From: Algoriphagus ratkowskyi
GTDB lineage: Bacteria; Bacteroidota; Bacteroidia; Cytophagales; Cyclobacteriaceae
DNA: 64,000 nucleotides
Direction of reading: 5' to 3'
Assembly (NCBI RefSeq): GCF_002150505.1
Contig: NZ_MSSV01000003.1
Coordinates: 1-64,000, forward strand
Part shown: positions 15,722-26,112 of the stretch, piece after piece
How the letters are laid out: each line of letters starts with the position of its first letter
Numbering within the stretch: position 1 is the first letter of the stretch
Translations under genes and position numbers: made by a program
Notes under the pieces: generated by a model
What the model was told of the DNA's origin: nothing
The model's database searches: none
Seen by the model: only the letters and a program-made list of their open reading frames with translations

Positions 15722-17282
15722 AAAATTTGGATTCTTCTTTCGTTGGTGTTTGATTGAATGATTCGACGATGTTCAGCATTTTCTCTGTGGCCATCATCGC
15801 AGATACTGTTTGATCGGGATCTAGCCCTTTCGTTTTAAATATTTTACCATAATCCCAAGTGACTACCGTCTCCACAAAAGCATCTGTTTTGCCACCTGGC
15901 GGAATAGATACATGGTAGTCGATCAACTTAGGAAGTTGTCTTTTTCGTGATTTATAGATCTCTTTCACGGCACGCATAAATGCATCATATTGTCCATCTC
16001 CTGATGCATGTGCATCATAAGCTTTTCCGTAGATATTCAAGCGCAATTGCACGGAGGGTTTCAACCCATGAGAATGTGTCATGTGGTACCCTTCGATGAA
16101 AATATTTTTGGAAATGGAATTGTTCTGCAGCACATCTGAAATGATATATGGCAAATCTTCCGTAGTCACTCGCTCCTTTTTATCACCGAGTTCGATGATG
16201 CGCTGAGTAACTTTTGTGAGTTCATCCTTTTCCAAAGAAATCCCAAGTTCTTCTAAGTTCTTGAGAATATTGGCTTTGCCAGAAGTTTTACCAAGGGCAT
16301 ATTTCCGCTGACGACCAAATCGCTCAGGAAGTAAATCGTTGAAATATAGGTTTTTCTTATTGTCTCCGTCTGCGTGAATTCCCGCTGTCTGGGTAAATAC
16401 ATTTTCACCTACAACTGGCTTATTTGCTGGGATATGCTGACCAGAGAACTGCTCTACCAGCTTACTTACGCGGTAGATTTTCTGCTCTTGCACGTTGATT
16501 TGCAAATCAGTAAAATCTTTGATCACCGCAACTACTGACTCAAGAGGGGCATTTCCAGCTCTTTCGCCCAGTCCATTAACTGTGGTATGAATTCCGGCAG
16601 CGCCATTATTAATCGCTTCCATCACATTGGCAATGGAAAGATCATAATCATTATGCGCATGGAAATCGAAATGTGTATCGGGAAACCTGGTACATATCTG
16701 TATGAAAAATGCTTTTGTTTCTTCTGGAGAAAGCAGTCCCAAGGTATCCGGAAGCATAATTCTTTTCACTGGTAGTTTAGTCAGAAAGTCGATCAAATCC
16801 AGCGTATATTCTTGCGAATTACGCATGCCATTTGACCAGTCTTCTAAATAAACATTCACATCTATTCCATTCTCCTGAGCATATTCTATACTCTTTTGGA
16901 TATCATCAAAATGCTCTTCCTGAGTTTTCTTCAGCTGATGAATTAGGTGATTAATCGAGCCTTTGGTTAGAAGATTCAACACTTTGGCACCAGCTTTCAT
17001 AAGCCAATCTACAGAAGCAGGAGTATCTACAAAGCCCAGAACCTCCACGCGATCTAAGTAGCCCTTTTGGGAGGCCCAAGTAGTGATTTTCCGAACTCCT
17101 TCCAATTCTCCATCTGAAACTCTAGCGGAAGCCACCTCTATCCGATCTACATTCAGTTCGTCAAGTAGAAGTTTAGCGATTTGCAGCTTTTCAGAAGGCA
17201 AAAAGGATACGCTTGAGGTCTGCTCTCCATCCCTCAGCGTTGTGTCCATTATTTCGATGCGCTTCCCTGCGGTCATTTTCAC
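15690..17282 (-). CDS. cimA: Citramalate synthase-like enzyme (second LeuA-type gene)
   Basis: This 530-residue protein is a DRE-TIM condensing enzyme ([44 protein letters not shown]) with a C-terminal LeuA-type regulatory domain (PPGGKTDAFVETVVTW, GLDPDQTVSAMMATEKML). It differs strongly from the LeuA at 19403-20911 and, from memory of the family, is close to the Leptospira citramalate synthase: VLGFVD and VLNLLTKGS carry Leu in the region that forms the small pyruvate pocket there. It would join pyruvate and acetyl-CoA to citramalate for isoleucine. An alternative is a second isopropylmalate synthase. It starts directly after the leuD stop and overlaps leuB. Confidence 0.8.
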   Translation of the reverse strand: MKMTAGKRIEIMDTTLRDGEQTSSVSFLPSEKLQIAKLLLDELNVDRIEVASARVSDGELEGVRKITTWASQKGYLDRVEVLGFVDTPASVDWLMKAGAKVLNLLTKGSINHLIHQLKKTQEEHFDDIQKSIEYAQENGIDVNVYLEDWSNGMRNSQEYTLDLIDFLTKLPVKRIMLPDTLGLLSPEETKAFFIQICTRFPDTHFDFHAHNDYDLSIANVMEAINNGAAGIHTTVNGLGERAGNAPLESVVAVIKDFTDLQINVQEQKIYRVSKLVEQFSGQHIPANKPVVGENVFTQTAGIHADGDNKKNLYFNDLLPERFGRQRKYALGKTSGKANILKNLEELGISLEKDELTKVTQRIIELGDKKERVTTEDLPYIISDVLQNNSISKNIFIEGYHMTHSHGLKPSVQLRLNIYGKAYDAHASGDGQYDAFMRAVKEIYKSRKRQLPKLIDYHVSIPPGGKTDAFVETVVTWDYGKIFKTKGLDPDQTVSAMMATEKMLNIVESFNQTPTKEESKFYGNEYRAVAG

Positions 17283-17873
17283 TTATTTATCTGATGCAAA
17301 TGCGTCAATTTCCTCAGACATGCTCAATAAATAGTCGATGTCATCAAAGCCATTCTGCATGTTATCTTTCTTGTATTCATTGATGTCAAAAGACTCCGAT
17401 TCTCCAGTAGAATCCAATGTAATTTTCTGAGAAGGAATATCCACAGTGATCGTCTCAGCAGGATTCGCTGTGATTTTTTCTAGCAATTTGTCAGCAAATT
17501 GCGGTGAAACAGTCACAGGTAATACTCCTATATTTAGGCAGTTATTTTTGAAAATATCTGCGAAAAAACTGGAAACTACGCATCTGAATCCGTAATCATA
17601 AAGAGCCCAAACAGCGTGCTCTCGGCTAGAGCCAGAACCGAAGTTCCTGCCCGAAAGCAAGATTTTCCCGCTATAGGTAGGGTCGTTCAAGACGAAATCT
17701 TTTTTCGGGTTTCCTTCTACATCATATCTCCAGTCACGGAAAAGATTATCACCAAAACCCACACGCTCAGTTGCTTTCAGAAATCGAGCAGGGATGATCT
17801 GATCTGTATCCACATTGTCAGTCGGTAAAGGAACCGCAGTGCTCGTGAGAACAGTAAATTTATCGTAAGCCAT
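17283..17873 (-). CDS. leuD: 3-isopropylmalate dehydratase small subunit
   Basis: The call covers 196 residues. The start MAYDKFTVLTSTAVPLPTDN at 17873 is chosen over an open frame that runs 28 codons further up through a hairpin-rich spacer. The protein is the swivelling small subunit of isopropylmalate isomerase, partner of LeuC. Family marks are DTDQIIPARFLKATERVGFG, the substrate loop LLSGRNFGSGSSREHAVWAL and FFADIFKNNCLNIGVLPV. With LeuC it isomerises 2- to 3-isopropylmalate and, in the citramalate route, citramalate to 3-methylmalate. Its stop abuts the start of the next gene. Confidence 0.96.
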   Translation of the reverse strand: MAYDKFTVLTSTAVPLPTDNVDTDQIIPARFLKATERVGFGDNLFRDWRYDVEGNPKKDFVLNDPTYSGKILLSGRNFGSGSSREHAVWALYDYGFRCVVSSFFADIFKNNCLNIGVLPVTVSPQFADKLLEKITANPAETITVDIPSQKITLDSTGESESFDINEYKKDNMQNGFDDIDYLLSMSEEIDAFASDK

Positions 17874-17894
17874 TTTTTTTTGTTTAATAGGTAA

Positions 17895-17990
17895 AAGACT
17901 TCCTAAGTACCATCTGGCAAAAAGACCATTTCCTTTAGTTGAGTTTGATAAAAACACCAGGAAGTCTTAAGTCTAGATTCTGAAGTCTAG
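17895..17990 (-). promoter_or_regulatory. Hairpin-forming leuC-leuD spacer
   Basis: The 120-base leuC-leuD gap is long for this tightly packed operon. AAGACTTCCT (17895-17904) pairs exactly with AGGAAGTCTT (17959-17968), and a further GAAGTCTAG at 17982-17990 offers a competing partner. There is no T-run, so it is not a plain terminator. It may set mRNA stability or translation of leuD. Confidence 0.4.
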
Positions 17991-17993
17991 CTT

Positions 17994-19400
17994 CTAGTTT
18001 TGGAACACTTCTCTTGGATCGCAGATTTCACCTCTTACGGCTACTGCTGCTACTGTCAATGGAGATGCGAGCATTGTTCTTGCTCCGGGACCTTGACGAC
18101 CTTCGAAATTCCTGTTAGAAGTTGAAACTGCGTATTTTCCTGATGGAATTTTATCATCATTCATCGCTAGACAAGCTGAACAGCCCGGCTGACGAAGTTC
18201 GAATCCAGCTTCTTCCAAGATTTTCACCAAACCTTCTTCATGTGCCATTTTCTCAACTTCACGAGAACCAGGTACAATCCAAGCAGTGATGTTATCCGCT
18301 TTCTTATGTCCTTTTACAAATTCGGCTACAGATCTGATATCTTCAATTCTTCCGTTGGTACAAGATCCTACGAATACGAAATCAACCTTTTTACCCTTGA
18401 TTGCTTCACCTGGCTCAAAGCCCATGTATGCTAAGCTTTTTAGGTAAGAAGTCTTATTGCTTCCTTCCATTCCTTCGGTAGTCGGGATATTTCCAACAAT
18501 CTTAATACCCATTCCCGGATTGGTTCCGTAAGTGATCATCGGCTCAATATCCGCAGCGTCGAAGTGGTATTCCTTATCGAAAACAGCACCTTCGTCAGTT
18601 TTCAAGGTTTTCCAATAGGCAACAGTTTTGTCCCAATCTTCACCTTGCGGAGCATATTTCTTACCTTTCAAATAATCGAAAGTAGTCTCGTCTGGCGCAA
18701 TCAAACCTCCACGTGCTCCCATTTCAATAGACATATTGCAAACGGTCATTCTTGCTTCCATTGAAAGACTTTGAATGGCAGTACCTGCATATTCCACGAA
18801 GTATCCTGTAGCACCTGAAGCAGAGATCTGAGCAATCACATAAAGAATCAAATCCTTAGATGTCACGCCTTTACCAGCTATTCCATCTATATTGATTCTC
18901 ATTTTCTTTGCCTTGGACTGCATGATACATTGCGTAGCAAGTACCATTTCCACCTCAGAAGTACCGATACCAAAGGCAATCGCACCAAAAGCACCATGAG
19001 TAGAAGTATGGCTATCTCCACAAACGATGGTCATTCCCGGTTGTGTAATTCCAAGTTCTGGTCCGATTACGTGAACAATTCCATGGTGAGCTGATCCCAA
19101 GTCGTGAAGTTCTATCCCATATTTAGCACAGTTCTCACGAAGTCTTTCCACCTGCATTCTAGAAAGTTTGTCTTTAATCGTCTTGTCTTGATCAACAGTA
19201 GGTACGTTATGATCTGGAGTAGCAATCGTACGACTAGGGTTTTTTACCCCTATTCCACGGGTCTCCAAATTTAGAAATGCTACCGGTGAAGTCACTTCAT
19301 GGATAAAATGCTTATCGATGAAGAAAACATCAGGTCCAGAAGGAACTGATTTCACTACGTGCGCATCCCAGATTTTATCGAATAATGTTGTCTTTTCCAT
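17994..19400 (-). CDS. leuC: 3-isopropylmalate dehydratase large subunit
   Basis: This 468-residue aconitase-family protein binds the catalytic 4Fe-4S cluster of isopropylmalate isomerase. The cluster Cys residues are visible in [14 protein letters not shown] and [12 protein letters not shown]. Other marks are [37 protein letters not shown] and [22 protein letters not shown]. Length is normal for the LeuC group. The gene follows leuA after 2 bases and precedes leuD by 120 bases. It serves both the leucine route and, with the citramalate synthase-like enzyme, the isoleucine route. Confidence 0.97.
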   Translation of the reverse strand: MEKTTLFDKIWDAHVVKSVPSGPDVFFIDKHFIHEVTSPVAFLNLETRGIGVKNPSRTIATPDHNVPTVDQDKTIKDKLSRMQVERLRENCAKYGIELHDLGSAHHGIVHVIGPELGITQPGMTIVCGDSHTSTHGAFGAIAFGIGTSEVEMVLATQCIMQSKAKKMRINIDGIAGKGVTSKDLILYVIAQISASGATGYFVEYAGTAIQSLSMEARMTVCNMSIEMGARGGLIAPDETTFDYLKGKKYAPQGEDWDKTVAYWKTLKTDEGAVFDKEYHFDAADIEPMITYGTNPGMGIKIVGNIPTTEGMEGSNKTSYLKSLAYMGFEPGEAIKGKKVDFVFVGSCTNGRIEDIRSVAEFVKGHKKADNITAWIVPGSREVEKMAHEEGLVKILEEAGFELRQPGCSACLAMNDDKIPSGKYAVSTSNRNFEGRQGPGARTMLASPLTVAAVAVRGEICDPREVFQN

Positions 19401-19402
19401 AA

Positions 19403-20911
19403 TTATGCGGTCGCATATTCTTTGACCGGGATTTTGTTAAGTGCATCGACAAAAGCTTGCGCAGATGCCAGTACAATATCTGTATGTGAAGCAAAGCCAT
19501 AGTAAGGCTTGTCTCCTTTAATTAGTCTCATATGAACTTTGGCGACATCATCACTTCCATGTGTGATGGCTTGAATCAGGAATTCTTCCAATTCCACAGC
19601 TGGCTTAGCAATCTTCTCAATGGCTTTCAAAACTGCATCTACAGGGCCATTTCCGTGAGCTGTAGAAGTATGAGATTCGTCTCCTATTTTCATTTCTACC
19701 TTAGCTTGTATTGTTCCGTTAGAGGAATAGGTCACTTTTCCCAATTCTATAAAATTAGAATCAGTAACAAACTTACCAACCAATCCCATCAGGTCTTTGC
19801 GACCGATATCACGCTTGCTATCTGCTAGGATCAAAAACTCTTCGTAAACTTCACGAAGTGCTTCTCCTTCAAGTTCCACTCCCAGAGCATCTAAGTGATG
19901 CTTCAAAGCAGCACGTCCAGACCTTGCAGTAAGTACGATAGTAGATTCTCCTACGCCAACATCTTTAGGATCGATGATTTCATAGTTCTCTCTATGCTTC
20001 AACACGCCATCTTGGTGAATTCCTGATGAGTGAGCAAAAGCATTTCTACCTACGATAGCCTTGTTTGGCTGCACAGGCATGTTCATCAATTTGGAGATCA
20101 AGCGGCTGGTATTGTAAATTCTAGGAGTTACAATATCAGTATGGACTTCTATAGATTTATGGCATTTGATCGCCATCACCACTTCTTCCAAAGAAGTATT
20201 TCCTGCGCGTTCGCCGATACCATTGATAGTCACTTCCACCTGACGAGCACCATGCTGTACGCCTGATACCGTATTGGCAGTAGCCATACCTAGGTCATTG
20301 TGGCAATGTGTTGCAATAATTGCTTTATCAATATTTGGAACATTATTTCTCAAACTAGCGATAATTGCACCGTACTGCTCAGGAAGACAATACCCTGTAG
20401 TATCAGGAATATTCACCACAGTAGCTCCTGCTTTGATCACCTCTTCAATGATCTTATTTAAGAAATCTGCCTCTGCTCTACCAGCATCTTCAGCGTAAAA
20501 TTCTACATCATCTACGAAGCGTCTGGCAAACTTCACTGCAGCTACACCCCGAGCGATAATATCATCAGGGGTAGAGCGCAGTTTGTATTTAATATGGTAG
20601 GGAGAAACACCGATTCCGGTATGAATACGGGCTCTTTTCGCGAATTTGAGGGATTGAGCCGCTACTTCGATATCCTTTTCTACTGCTCTGGAGAGGGCAC
20701 AGATAATCGGGTTAGAAACTGCCTTTGAAATCTCGAGTACAGAATTAAAATCTCCTGGACTAGAAATTGGAAAGCCGGCTTCGATAATATCGACACCTAG
20801 TTCTTCCAGCGCTTTTGCTACCACAATCTTCTCCTGGGTATTTAGCTGACACCCGGGTACTTGCTCCCCATCTCTCAGGGTAGTGTCAAATATCCATAGC
20901 TTCTCACTCAT
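19403..20911 (-). CDS. leuA: 2-isopropylmalate synthase
   Basis: This 502-residue enzyme condenses 2-ketoisovalerate with acetyl-CoA, the first leucine-specific step. The DRE-TIM barrel shows [43 protein letters not shown] (metal-binding HxH-type site) and [15 protein letters not shown]. The C-terminal allosteric domain, where leucine normally binds, is present with [15 protein letters not shown] and [21 protein letters not shown]. It lies 19 bases after ilvC and 2 bases before leuC. Enzyme feedback by leucine is therefore likely in addition to the attenuator upstream of ilvD. Confidence 0.96.
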   Translation of the reverse strand: MSEKLWIFDTTLRDGEQVPGCQLNTQEKIVVAKALEELGVDIIEAGFPISSPGDFNSVLEISKAVSNPIICALSRAVEKDIEVAAQSLKFAKRARIHTGIGVSPYHIKYKLRSTPDDIIARGVAAVKFARRFVDDVEFYAEDAGRAEADFLNKIIEEVIKAGATVVNIPDTTGYCLPEQYGAIIASLRNNVPNIDKAIIATHCHNDLGMATANTVSGVQHGARQVEVTINGIGERAGNTSLEEVVMAIKCHKSIEVHTDIVTPRIYNTSRLISKLMNMPVQPNKAIVGRNAFAHSSGIHQDGVLKHRENYEIIDPKDVGVGESTIVLTARSGRAALKHHLDALGVELEGEALREVYEEFLILADSKRDIGRKDLMGLVGKFVTDSNFIELGKVTYSSNGTIQAKVEMKIGDESHTSTAHGNGPVDAVLKAIEKIAKPAVELEEFLIQAITHGSDDVAKVHMRLIKGDKPYYGFASHTDIVLASAQAFVDALNKIPVKEYATA

Positions 20912-20930
20912 AATTCTTGGGGTTTTGGTA

Positions 20931-21974
20931 TTAGTTATTTTCTGGTCTCAATTGACGGACAACAGCACCTGCCTGCCACATTTCAGAATCTCTCAATTCT
21001 TTCAATTCAGCTTCCAATTTCACTCTGTAATCATCTTTAGAGTTAGAATCGATAGACTTCTGTGCCTCTTGTCCAGATTTTACACTAGCATATAATTCTT
21101 CAAAAACTGGCTTGGTAGCATCTCTGAAAGGCTTCCACCAATCCAAAGCACCTCTCTGGGCTGTGGTAGAGCAGTTCGCATACATCCAATCCATTCCGTT
21201 TTCAGCTACTAATGGCATCAATGACTGAGTCAATTCTTCCACTGTTTCATTGAAAGCTTCAGAAGGTGTGTGACCATTTGATCTCAATACTTCATACTGA
21301 GCTGCAAATATACCCTGAATTGCTCCCATTAGCGTTCCTCTTTCGCCAGTCAAATCAGAAGTTACTTCACGGTAGAAATCTGTTTCGAACAAATAACCCG
21401 AACCTACACCGATACCAAGTGCAACCACGCGGTCATAAGCTCTGCCAGTTCCATCCTGATAGATTGCATAAGAAGAATTCAATCCTCTACCTTCTACAAA
21501 CATTCTTCTTAATGAAGTACCAGAACCTTTTGGAGCTACCAAGATCACATCTACATCAGCTGGAGGAATGATACCCGTCTTGTCTTTGTAAGTCACACCG
21601 AATCCGTGAGAGAAATACAAAGCTTTACCTGGAGTAAGATGCTTCTTTACTGTTGGCCAAAGTGCAATCTGTCCTGCATCAGATAGAAGGAATTGAAGTA
21701 TAGTACCTTTCTCACATGCTTCTTCCAATTCGAAAAGCGTTTCGCCAGGAACCCAGCCATCAGCTACGGCTTTATCCCAAGTCTTGGAGCCTTTTCGCTG
21801 ACCTACAATCACGTTGAATCCGTTGTCTTTCAAGTTAAGTGCTTGACCTGGACCCTGAACACCGTAACCTAATACTGCGATTACTTCGTCCTTGAGTACT
21901 TCTCTTGCTTTTTCCAGTGGAAATTCTTCCCGAGTTACTACGTTTTCTTCTGTTGAGCCGAATTTTAATTTCAT
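20931..21974 (-). CDS. ilvC: Ketol-acid reductoisomerase
   Basis: This 347-residue class I enzyme isomerises and reduces acetolactate or acetohydroxybutyrate with NADPH, step two of valine and isoleucine synthesis. Seen are the Rossmann segment [20 protein letters not shown] followed by [12 protein letters not shown], and the knotted C-terminal domain with metal-binding [23 protein letters not shown] and [24 protein letters not shown]. It sits between ilvN (62 bases upstream) and leuA (19 bases downstream). All key segments are intact. Confidence 0.96.
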   Translation of the reverse strand: MKLKFGSTEENVVTREEFPLEKAREVLKDEVIAVLGYGVQGPGQALNLKDNGFNVIVGQRKGSKTWDKAVADGWVPGETLFELEEACEKGTILQFLLSDAGQIALWPTVKKHLTPGKALYFSHGFGVTYKDKTGIIPPADVDVILVAPKGSGTSLRRMFVEGRGLNSSYAIYQDGTGRAYDRVVALGIGVGSGYLFETDFYREVTSDLTGERGTLMGAIQGIFAAQYEVLRSNGHTPSEAFNETVEELTQSLMPLVAENGMDWMYANCSTTAQRGALDWWKPFRDATKPVFEELYASVKSGQEAQKSIDSNSKDDYRVKLEAELKELRDSEMWQAGAVVRQLRPENN

Positions 21975-22036
21975 GAGCTTTTTTATTTATTACTAGTGTT
22001 TAATAGGTTCCTTTGGAATCCTTTTTTGGTTTATTA

Positions 22037-22537
22037 TTATTTGACGAAACTGTCAATTGTCAACATTCTTTTTGCGACAGCTACTCTTCCTGATCTTGCA
22101 AACTCTAAGAGTCCGTAAGTTTTTAGAATTTCGAGCAATTCTTGAGTTTGCTCTTTATGACCAGTCAATTCCAAAACCACAAAATCTGGTTCTGCTGCAA
22201 TAATCTTTGCATTATGTTGGCGAATGATCTTCTCCAATCCTCCATCAAGTCGTGATACTGGAATCTTGTACAAGGCAATTTCCTGGTACACTACGTTCTC
22301 ATCTTCATGGTGAAAAGCCTTGATCACATCGATTATTTTTTCAATCTGATTGACCAGCTGTATGACGGTGTCTTCTGAAGCTGTAACCTCAATGGTAATC
22401 CTATGGATTCCTTCCAATCGGCTTTCTGAGGCTGTAAGCGCATCAATATTAATACCCCTTCGGGTAAAAATAATGGTGATGCGGTTGAGGATACCGATGA
22501 AGTTTTCGGTAATAACGAATATGGTGTAGCGCTTCAT
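22037..22537 (-). CDS. ilvN: Acetolactate synthase small (regulatory) subunit
   Basis: This 166-residue protein carries an N-terminal ACT domain (FVITENFIGILNRITIIFTRRGINIDALTASES) that normally binds valine, and a C-terminal domain with LVNQIEKIIDVIKAFHHED and VVLELTGHKEQTQELLEILKTYGLLEFARSGRVAVAK. It activates the catalytic subunit and gives it feedback inhibition. It lies 9 bases downstream of ilvB. Length is typical for the short IlvN/IlvH form. Confidence 0.95.
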   Translation of the reverse strand: MKRYTIFVITENFIGILNRITIIFTRRGINIDALTASESRLEGIHRITIEVTASEDTVIQLVNQIEKIIDVIKAFHHEDENVVYQEIALYKIPVSRLDGGLEKIIRQHNAKIIAAEPDFVVLELTGHKEQTQELLEILKTYGLLEFARSGRVAVAKRMLTIDSFVK

Positions 22538-22546
22538 ATGCTGATT

Positions 22547-24241
22547 TTAACTAAGTCTTACTTCTTCTACCGAACATCCGGTAGCGATCATTGGGAATAC
22601 ATTATCTTCTTTTTCTACTACAACTTCGAGGAAATAAGGTCCATCGTGAATAAGCATATCTTCTATAGCTTCTTGAAGATTACCACGTTCAGTGACTTTC
22701 TGAGCTTGAATATTATATGCCTCCGCTATTTTCACAAAATCAGGATTATCTAGCTCGGTAAATGAGTAGCGCTTGTCAAAGAACATTTGCTGCCACTGCC
22801 TCACCATTCCAAGGAAATTATTGTTAAGCAACACAATCTTTACTGGAGCTTTGGTCTGCATAATTGTACCCAATTCCTGGATAGTCATCTGTATACCTCC
22901 ATCGCCAACTACACATACTACCTGTCTGGAGAAATCATACATCTGAGCCCCCAATGCTGCAGGGAGTGCAAATCCCATAGTTCCCAATCCGCCAGAAGTT
23001 ACTTGTGTTCTTGGTTTCTTATAATTGAAATATCTCCAAGCGATCATTTGATGCTGACCTACGTCAGTGACTAGGATCGCATCATCTGCTTTATACTTGT
23101 TGATCTGGTGTATGACTTCACCCATCGTCAAGCCAGGCTTCGTCGGTGTCAAATCAGGATCTATAACTGACGCTCTTTCCTGCTCAGCCAGCTCCTTAAA
23201 TTGAGCCATCCACTCAGGATAGGCATTTGCCTTTACTGCATCAGTAAGAAGGCTAAGACTATCCTTGCAGTTGCCGAGTACTGCAACTTCACACCTTACT
23301 ATTTTATTAATTTCCGCAGGATCAAGCTCTAGATGAATCACTTTTGCCTGCTTCGCATATCGCTTCAAATCTCCAGTCACACGATCATCAAACCTCATCC
23401 CTACTGCTATCAGCACATCACATTGATTGGTCAACATATTTGGCGCATAATTCCCGTGCATACCAAGCTTACCTACATAATTTGGATGATCTTCTGATAA
23501 GGACCCAGATCCTAATAAAGTACAAGCAGCTGGAATACCGGATTTATCCAAGAATGCTTTCAATTCAGCCTCAGCTTGCCCCAAGACAACTCCCTGACCA
23601 AATAATACATAAGGCCTCTTAGCCATATTGATTAAAAAAGCTGCTTCTTGGATCGCTGTCTTCTCTACAGGAATATGAGTTTTATAAGATCTGAACCCTA
23701 GACATTTACTGTAATTGAACTCGCCAAAGTTAGTTTGTGCATCCTTTGTGATATCAATCAATACCGCTCCAGGCCTTCCTGACTTGGCTATATAAAATCC
23801 TTTTGCTATAGCTGGCGCAATATCCTCTACTCTCCTTACTTGGATATTCCACTTAGTCGCTGCCATGGAGATACCCAATACATCCGTTTCCTGAAAAGCG
23901 TCTGTGCCAAGTAAGTGTGATGCAACTTGACCTGTGATACACACGAGTGGTGTACTGTCTATTTGCGCATCTGCAAGACCTGTAATCAAATTAGTTGCTC
24001 CTGGACCTGAGGTTGCTATGCAGACTCCTACTTTCCCAGAGACTCTTGCATATCCTTGGGCAGCATGGATAGCTCCCTGCTCATGACGTGTGAGTACGTG
24101 CCGCACCTCATCGTGATAATCATGTAATGCGTCGTAAACGGGCATAATGGCCCCTCCGGGATATCCGAAGATTATCTCCGCATTTTCGGCAATGAGTGAT
24201 CTGACAACGATGTCTGCTCCTCTTATCATTGAGTCCTTCAT
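22547..24241 (-). CDS. ilvB: Acetolactate synthase large (catalytic) subunit
   Basis: This 564-residue thiamine-diphosphate enzyme makes acetolactate from two pyruvates, or acetohydroxybutyrate from pyruvate and 2-ketobutyrate. The N-terminal domain shows IFGYPGGAIMPVYDAL and the catalytic Glu in RHEQGAIHAAQGYARVSGKVG; the central FAD-type domain follows; the thiamine-binding motif is VVCVVGDGGIQMTIQELGTI with LLNNNFLGMVRQWQ. It follows ilvD after 4 bases and ends 9 bases before ilvN. No deviation from the family is apparent. Confidence 0.97.
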   Translation of the reverse strand: MKDSMIRGADIVVRSLIAENAEIIFGYPGGAIMPVYDALHDYHDEVRHVLTRHEQGAIHAAQGYARVSGKVGVCIATSGPGATNLITGLADAQIDSTPLVCITGQVASHLLGTDAFQETDVLGISMAATKWNIQVRRVEDIAPAIAKGFYIAKSGRPGAVLIDITKDAQTNFGEFNYSKCLGFRSYKTHIPVEKTAIQEAAFLINMAKRPYVLFGQGVVLGQAEAELKAFLDKSGIPAACTLLGSGSLSEDHPNYVGKLGMHGNYAPNMLTNQCDVLIAVGMRFDDRVTGDLKRYAKQAKVIHLELDPAEINKIVRCEVAVLGNCKDSLSLLTDAVKANAYPEWMAQFKELAEQERASVIDPDLTPTKPGLTMGEVIHQINKYKADDAILVTDVGQHQMIAWRYFNYKKPRTQVTSGGLGTMGFALPAALGAQMYDFSRQVVCVVGDGGIQMTIQELGTIMQTKAPVKIVLLNNNFLGMVRQWQQMFFDKRYSFTELDNPDFVKIAEAYNIQAQKVTERGNLQEAIEDMLIHDGPYFLEVVVEKEDNVFPMIATGCSVEEVRLS

Positions 24242-24245
24242 GGGC

Positions 24246-25925
24246 TTAGAATTTGTCTGTTACGCAACCTTCGGATGCAGTAGAAACTAATTTGTTATAC
24301 TTCTTTAATGTTCCTTGTAAATCAGAAATGTCTTTCTGCTTCCATGATTTTTTCCTTTCAATCAATTCTTCATCGGAAACTGCAACGCTAAGCTTTAATC
24401 CGTCTGCGTCAATGGTTATGATATCCCCATTTTTTACTAAACCGATAGGCCCGCCACACCAAGCTTCAGGAGTGACGTGTCCCACCACAAATCCGTGTGT
24501 GCCGCCAGAAAATCTCCCATCTGTGATCAGTGCCACATCCGAACCCAAACCTGCTCCGATAATCATGGAAGTTGGTTTTAACATTTCTGGCATACCAGGC
24601 CCACCTTTTGGACCAATATTTCTAATGACGAGTACTTCGCCTTTTTGCACTTTATGATCTCTAATTGCATCATTTGCTTCCTGCTCCGAATCAAAAACGT
24701 GTGCTGGGCCTGTAAATGAACTCCCTTCCTTACCTGTGATTTTGGCCACTGATCCTTCTGGAGCCAAGTTCCCTTCAAGAATACACAAGTGTCCAGTAGC
24801 TTTGATTGGCGTCTCCAGTGGATGAATCACATTCACCATAGAAACAGTCACTGGGGCAATATCCTTTAAATTCTCTTCTAACGTTTGACCTGTCACCGTT
24901 AAACAATCTCCATGTAGGAAACCTTTTTGTAACATATATTTCATAAATGCAGGAACGCCACCTTGTTCGTGAAGATCCTCCATCATGAATTTCCCTGATG
25001 GTTTAAAGTCACCAAGCATGGGAGTTTTTGCATTGATCGCTTTGAAATCATTAATTGTAAAATCAACACCAGCCGTTCTCGCTATAGCAATCATATGCAT
25101 TACTGCATTGGTACTCCCACCCAAGGCAATCACTACAGTTACTGCATTTTCAATGCTTTTTCTCGTGACGATATCACTTGGCTTGATGTCTTTTTCCAAC
25201 AAAATTCTCATATACTTATTGACATCCCGACATTCTTGAAGTTTCTCAGGAGAATTTGCAGGGTTGGATGCAGAATAAGGAAGGGACATACCCAATGCTT
25301 CAATAGCTGAGGACATGGTATTTGCAGTGTACATTCCGCCACATGCTCCAGCTCCAGGACAAGCATTTCGGATGACTCCATCGTAATCCTCGTCGCTAAT
25401 ATTGCCGTTCACTCTTTTTCCAAAAGCTTCAAAGGCAGACACTATATTGAGTTTTTCACCCTTATAATTACCTGAAGCTATTGTTCCGCCATAAACCATT
25501 ATTGATGGCCTATCAATACGAAGCATTCCCATGACAGCACCTGGCATATTCTTATCGCAACCAGCTACAGCAACACAGGCATCGAAAGAATGCCCAAGAA
25601 TGAAAGACTCAATAGAATCAGCAATAATCTCTCTAGAAACTAAAGAATAGCGCATTCCTAGAGTTCCCATAGAAGTCCCATCAGAAATTCCAATGGTATT
25701 AAAAACCAAACCGGTCAGATCATGGTCCTGTGAGGACTCCTTGATCAGACCGGCAAAGTCGTTCAGGTGCATATTGCAGGGGTTACTCTCATAACCACAA
25801 CTGGCTACCCCAACAAATGGCTGTTTCATTTTTTTATCACTCATCCCTGTAGCGTACAGCATTGCCATTCCTGCTGGATGCTCCGGATTATCACTTATTT
25901 CCCAACTGTGTTTTTTTAGGGTCAT
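24246..25925 (-). CDS. ilvD: Dihydroxy-acid dehydratase
   Basis: This 559-residue iron-sulfur enzyme dehydrates dihydroxy acids to the 2-keto acids of valine and isoleucine. The cluster-binding Cys are visible in [30 protein letters not shown] and [20 protein letters not shown]; the C-terminal domain has [18 protein letters not shown] and [23 protein letters not shown]. It is the first gene of the nine-gene operon. Its ATG lies 14 bases after the T-run of an intrinsic terminator, so its expression, and that of all later genes, depends on read-through of the attenuator. Confidence 0.97.
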   Translation of the reverse strand: MTLKKHSWEISDNPEHPAGMAMLYATGMSDKKMKQPFVGVASCGYESNPCNMHLNDFAGLIKESSQDHDLTGLVFNTIGISDGTSMGTLGMRYSLVSREIIADSIESFILGHSFDACVAVAGCDKNMPGAVMGMLRIDRPSIMVYGGTIASGNYKGEKLNIVSAFEAFGKRVNGNISDEDYDGVIRNACPGAGACGGMYTANTMSSAIEALGMSLPYSASNPANSPEKLQECRDVNKYMRILLEKDIKPSDIVTRKSIENAVTVVIALGGSTNAVMHMIAIARTAGVDFTINDFKAINAKTPMLGDFKPSGKFMMEDLHEQGGVPAFMKYMLQKGFLHGDCLTVTGQTLEENLKDIAPVTVSMVNVIHPLETPIKATGHLCILEGNLAPEGSVAKITGKEGSSFTGPAHVFDSEQEANDAIRDHKVQKGEVLVIRNIGPKGGPGMPEMLKPTSMIIGAGLGSDVALITDGRFSGGTHGFVVGHVTPEAWCGGPIGLVKNGDIITIDADGLKLSVAVSDEELIERKKSWKQKDISDLQGTLKKYNKLVSTASEGCVTDKF

Positions 25926-25939
25926 ATTAATAGGGGTAT

Positions 25940-26015
25940 AAAAAAAGTGCCTCAGGTTAGTGAGGCACTTCAGATTTTTTTTTATTTCATTATAAAGAAT
26001 AGTCTAGTGCCTCAC
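25940..26015 (-). promoter_or_regulatory. Attenuator: antiterminator/terminator switch before ilvD
   Basis: Three segments in transcript order: A, GTGAGGCACT (26006-26015); B, AAGTGCCTCAC (25960-25970); C, TGAGGCACTT (25945-25954), followed by seven T (25940-25946). A pairs with B over 10 bases (antiterminator) and B pairs with C over 10 bases with a 6-base loop (terminator), so the two forms exclude each other. A begins 2 bases after the stop codon of the leader peptide, where a terminating ribosome would cover it. Starvation should stall the ribosome earlier, free A and allow read-through into ilvD. Confidence 0.88.
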
Positions 26016-26017
26016 AT

Positions 26018-26068
26018 TTAGAATCCAATGAGAATATTTACGCTTAGCAAAATGACTACTTTATACAT
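26018..26068 (-). CDS. Branched-chain leader peptide of the ilv-leu operon
   Basis: The 16-codon ORF encodes MYKVVILLSVNILIGF, with three Val, three Ile and three Leu. It starts about 40 bases after the predicted transcription start and stops (TAA at 26018-26020) 2 bases before the first segment of the antiterminator. A purine-rich AGGAAG lies about 15 bases upstream of the ATG. Composition, position and the switch downstream all fit a control peptide whose translation rate senses charged branched-chain tRNAs. It is too short to be judged by similarity. Confidence 0.85.
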   Translation of the reverse strand: MYKVVILLSVNILIGF

Positions 26069-26112
26069 AGAGGTTTTCGAGACTTCCTACAGCGCGATGC
26101 TGAAGTGTGAGA

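Noticed and set aside
17874..17957. Longer N-terminus for LeuD
   Set aside because: The extra 28 codons read through the hairpin-rich leuC-leuD spacer and match nothing in the family.
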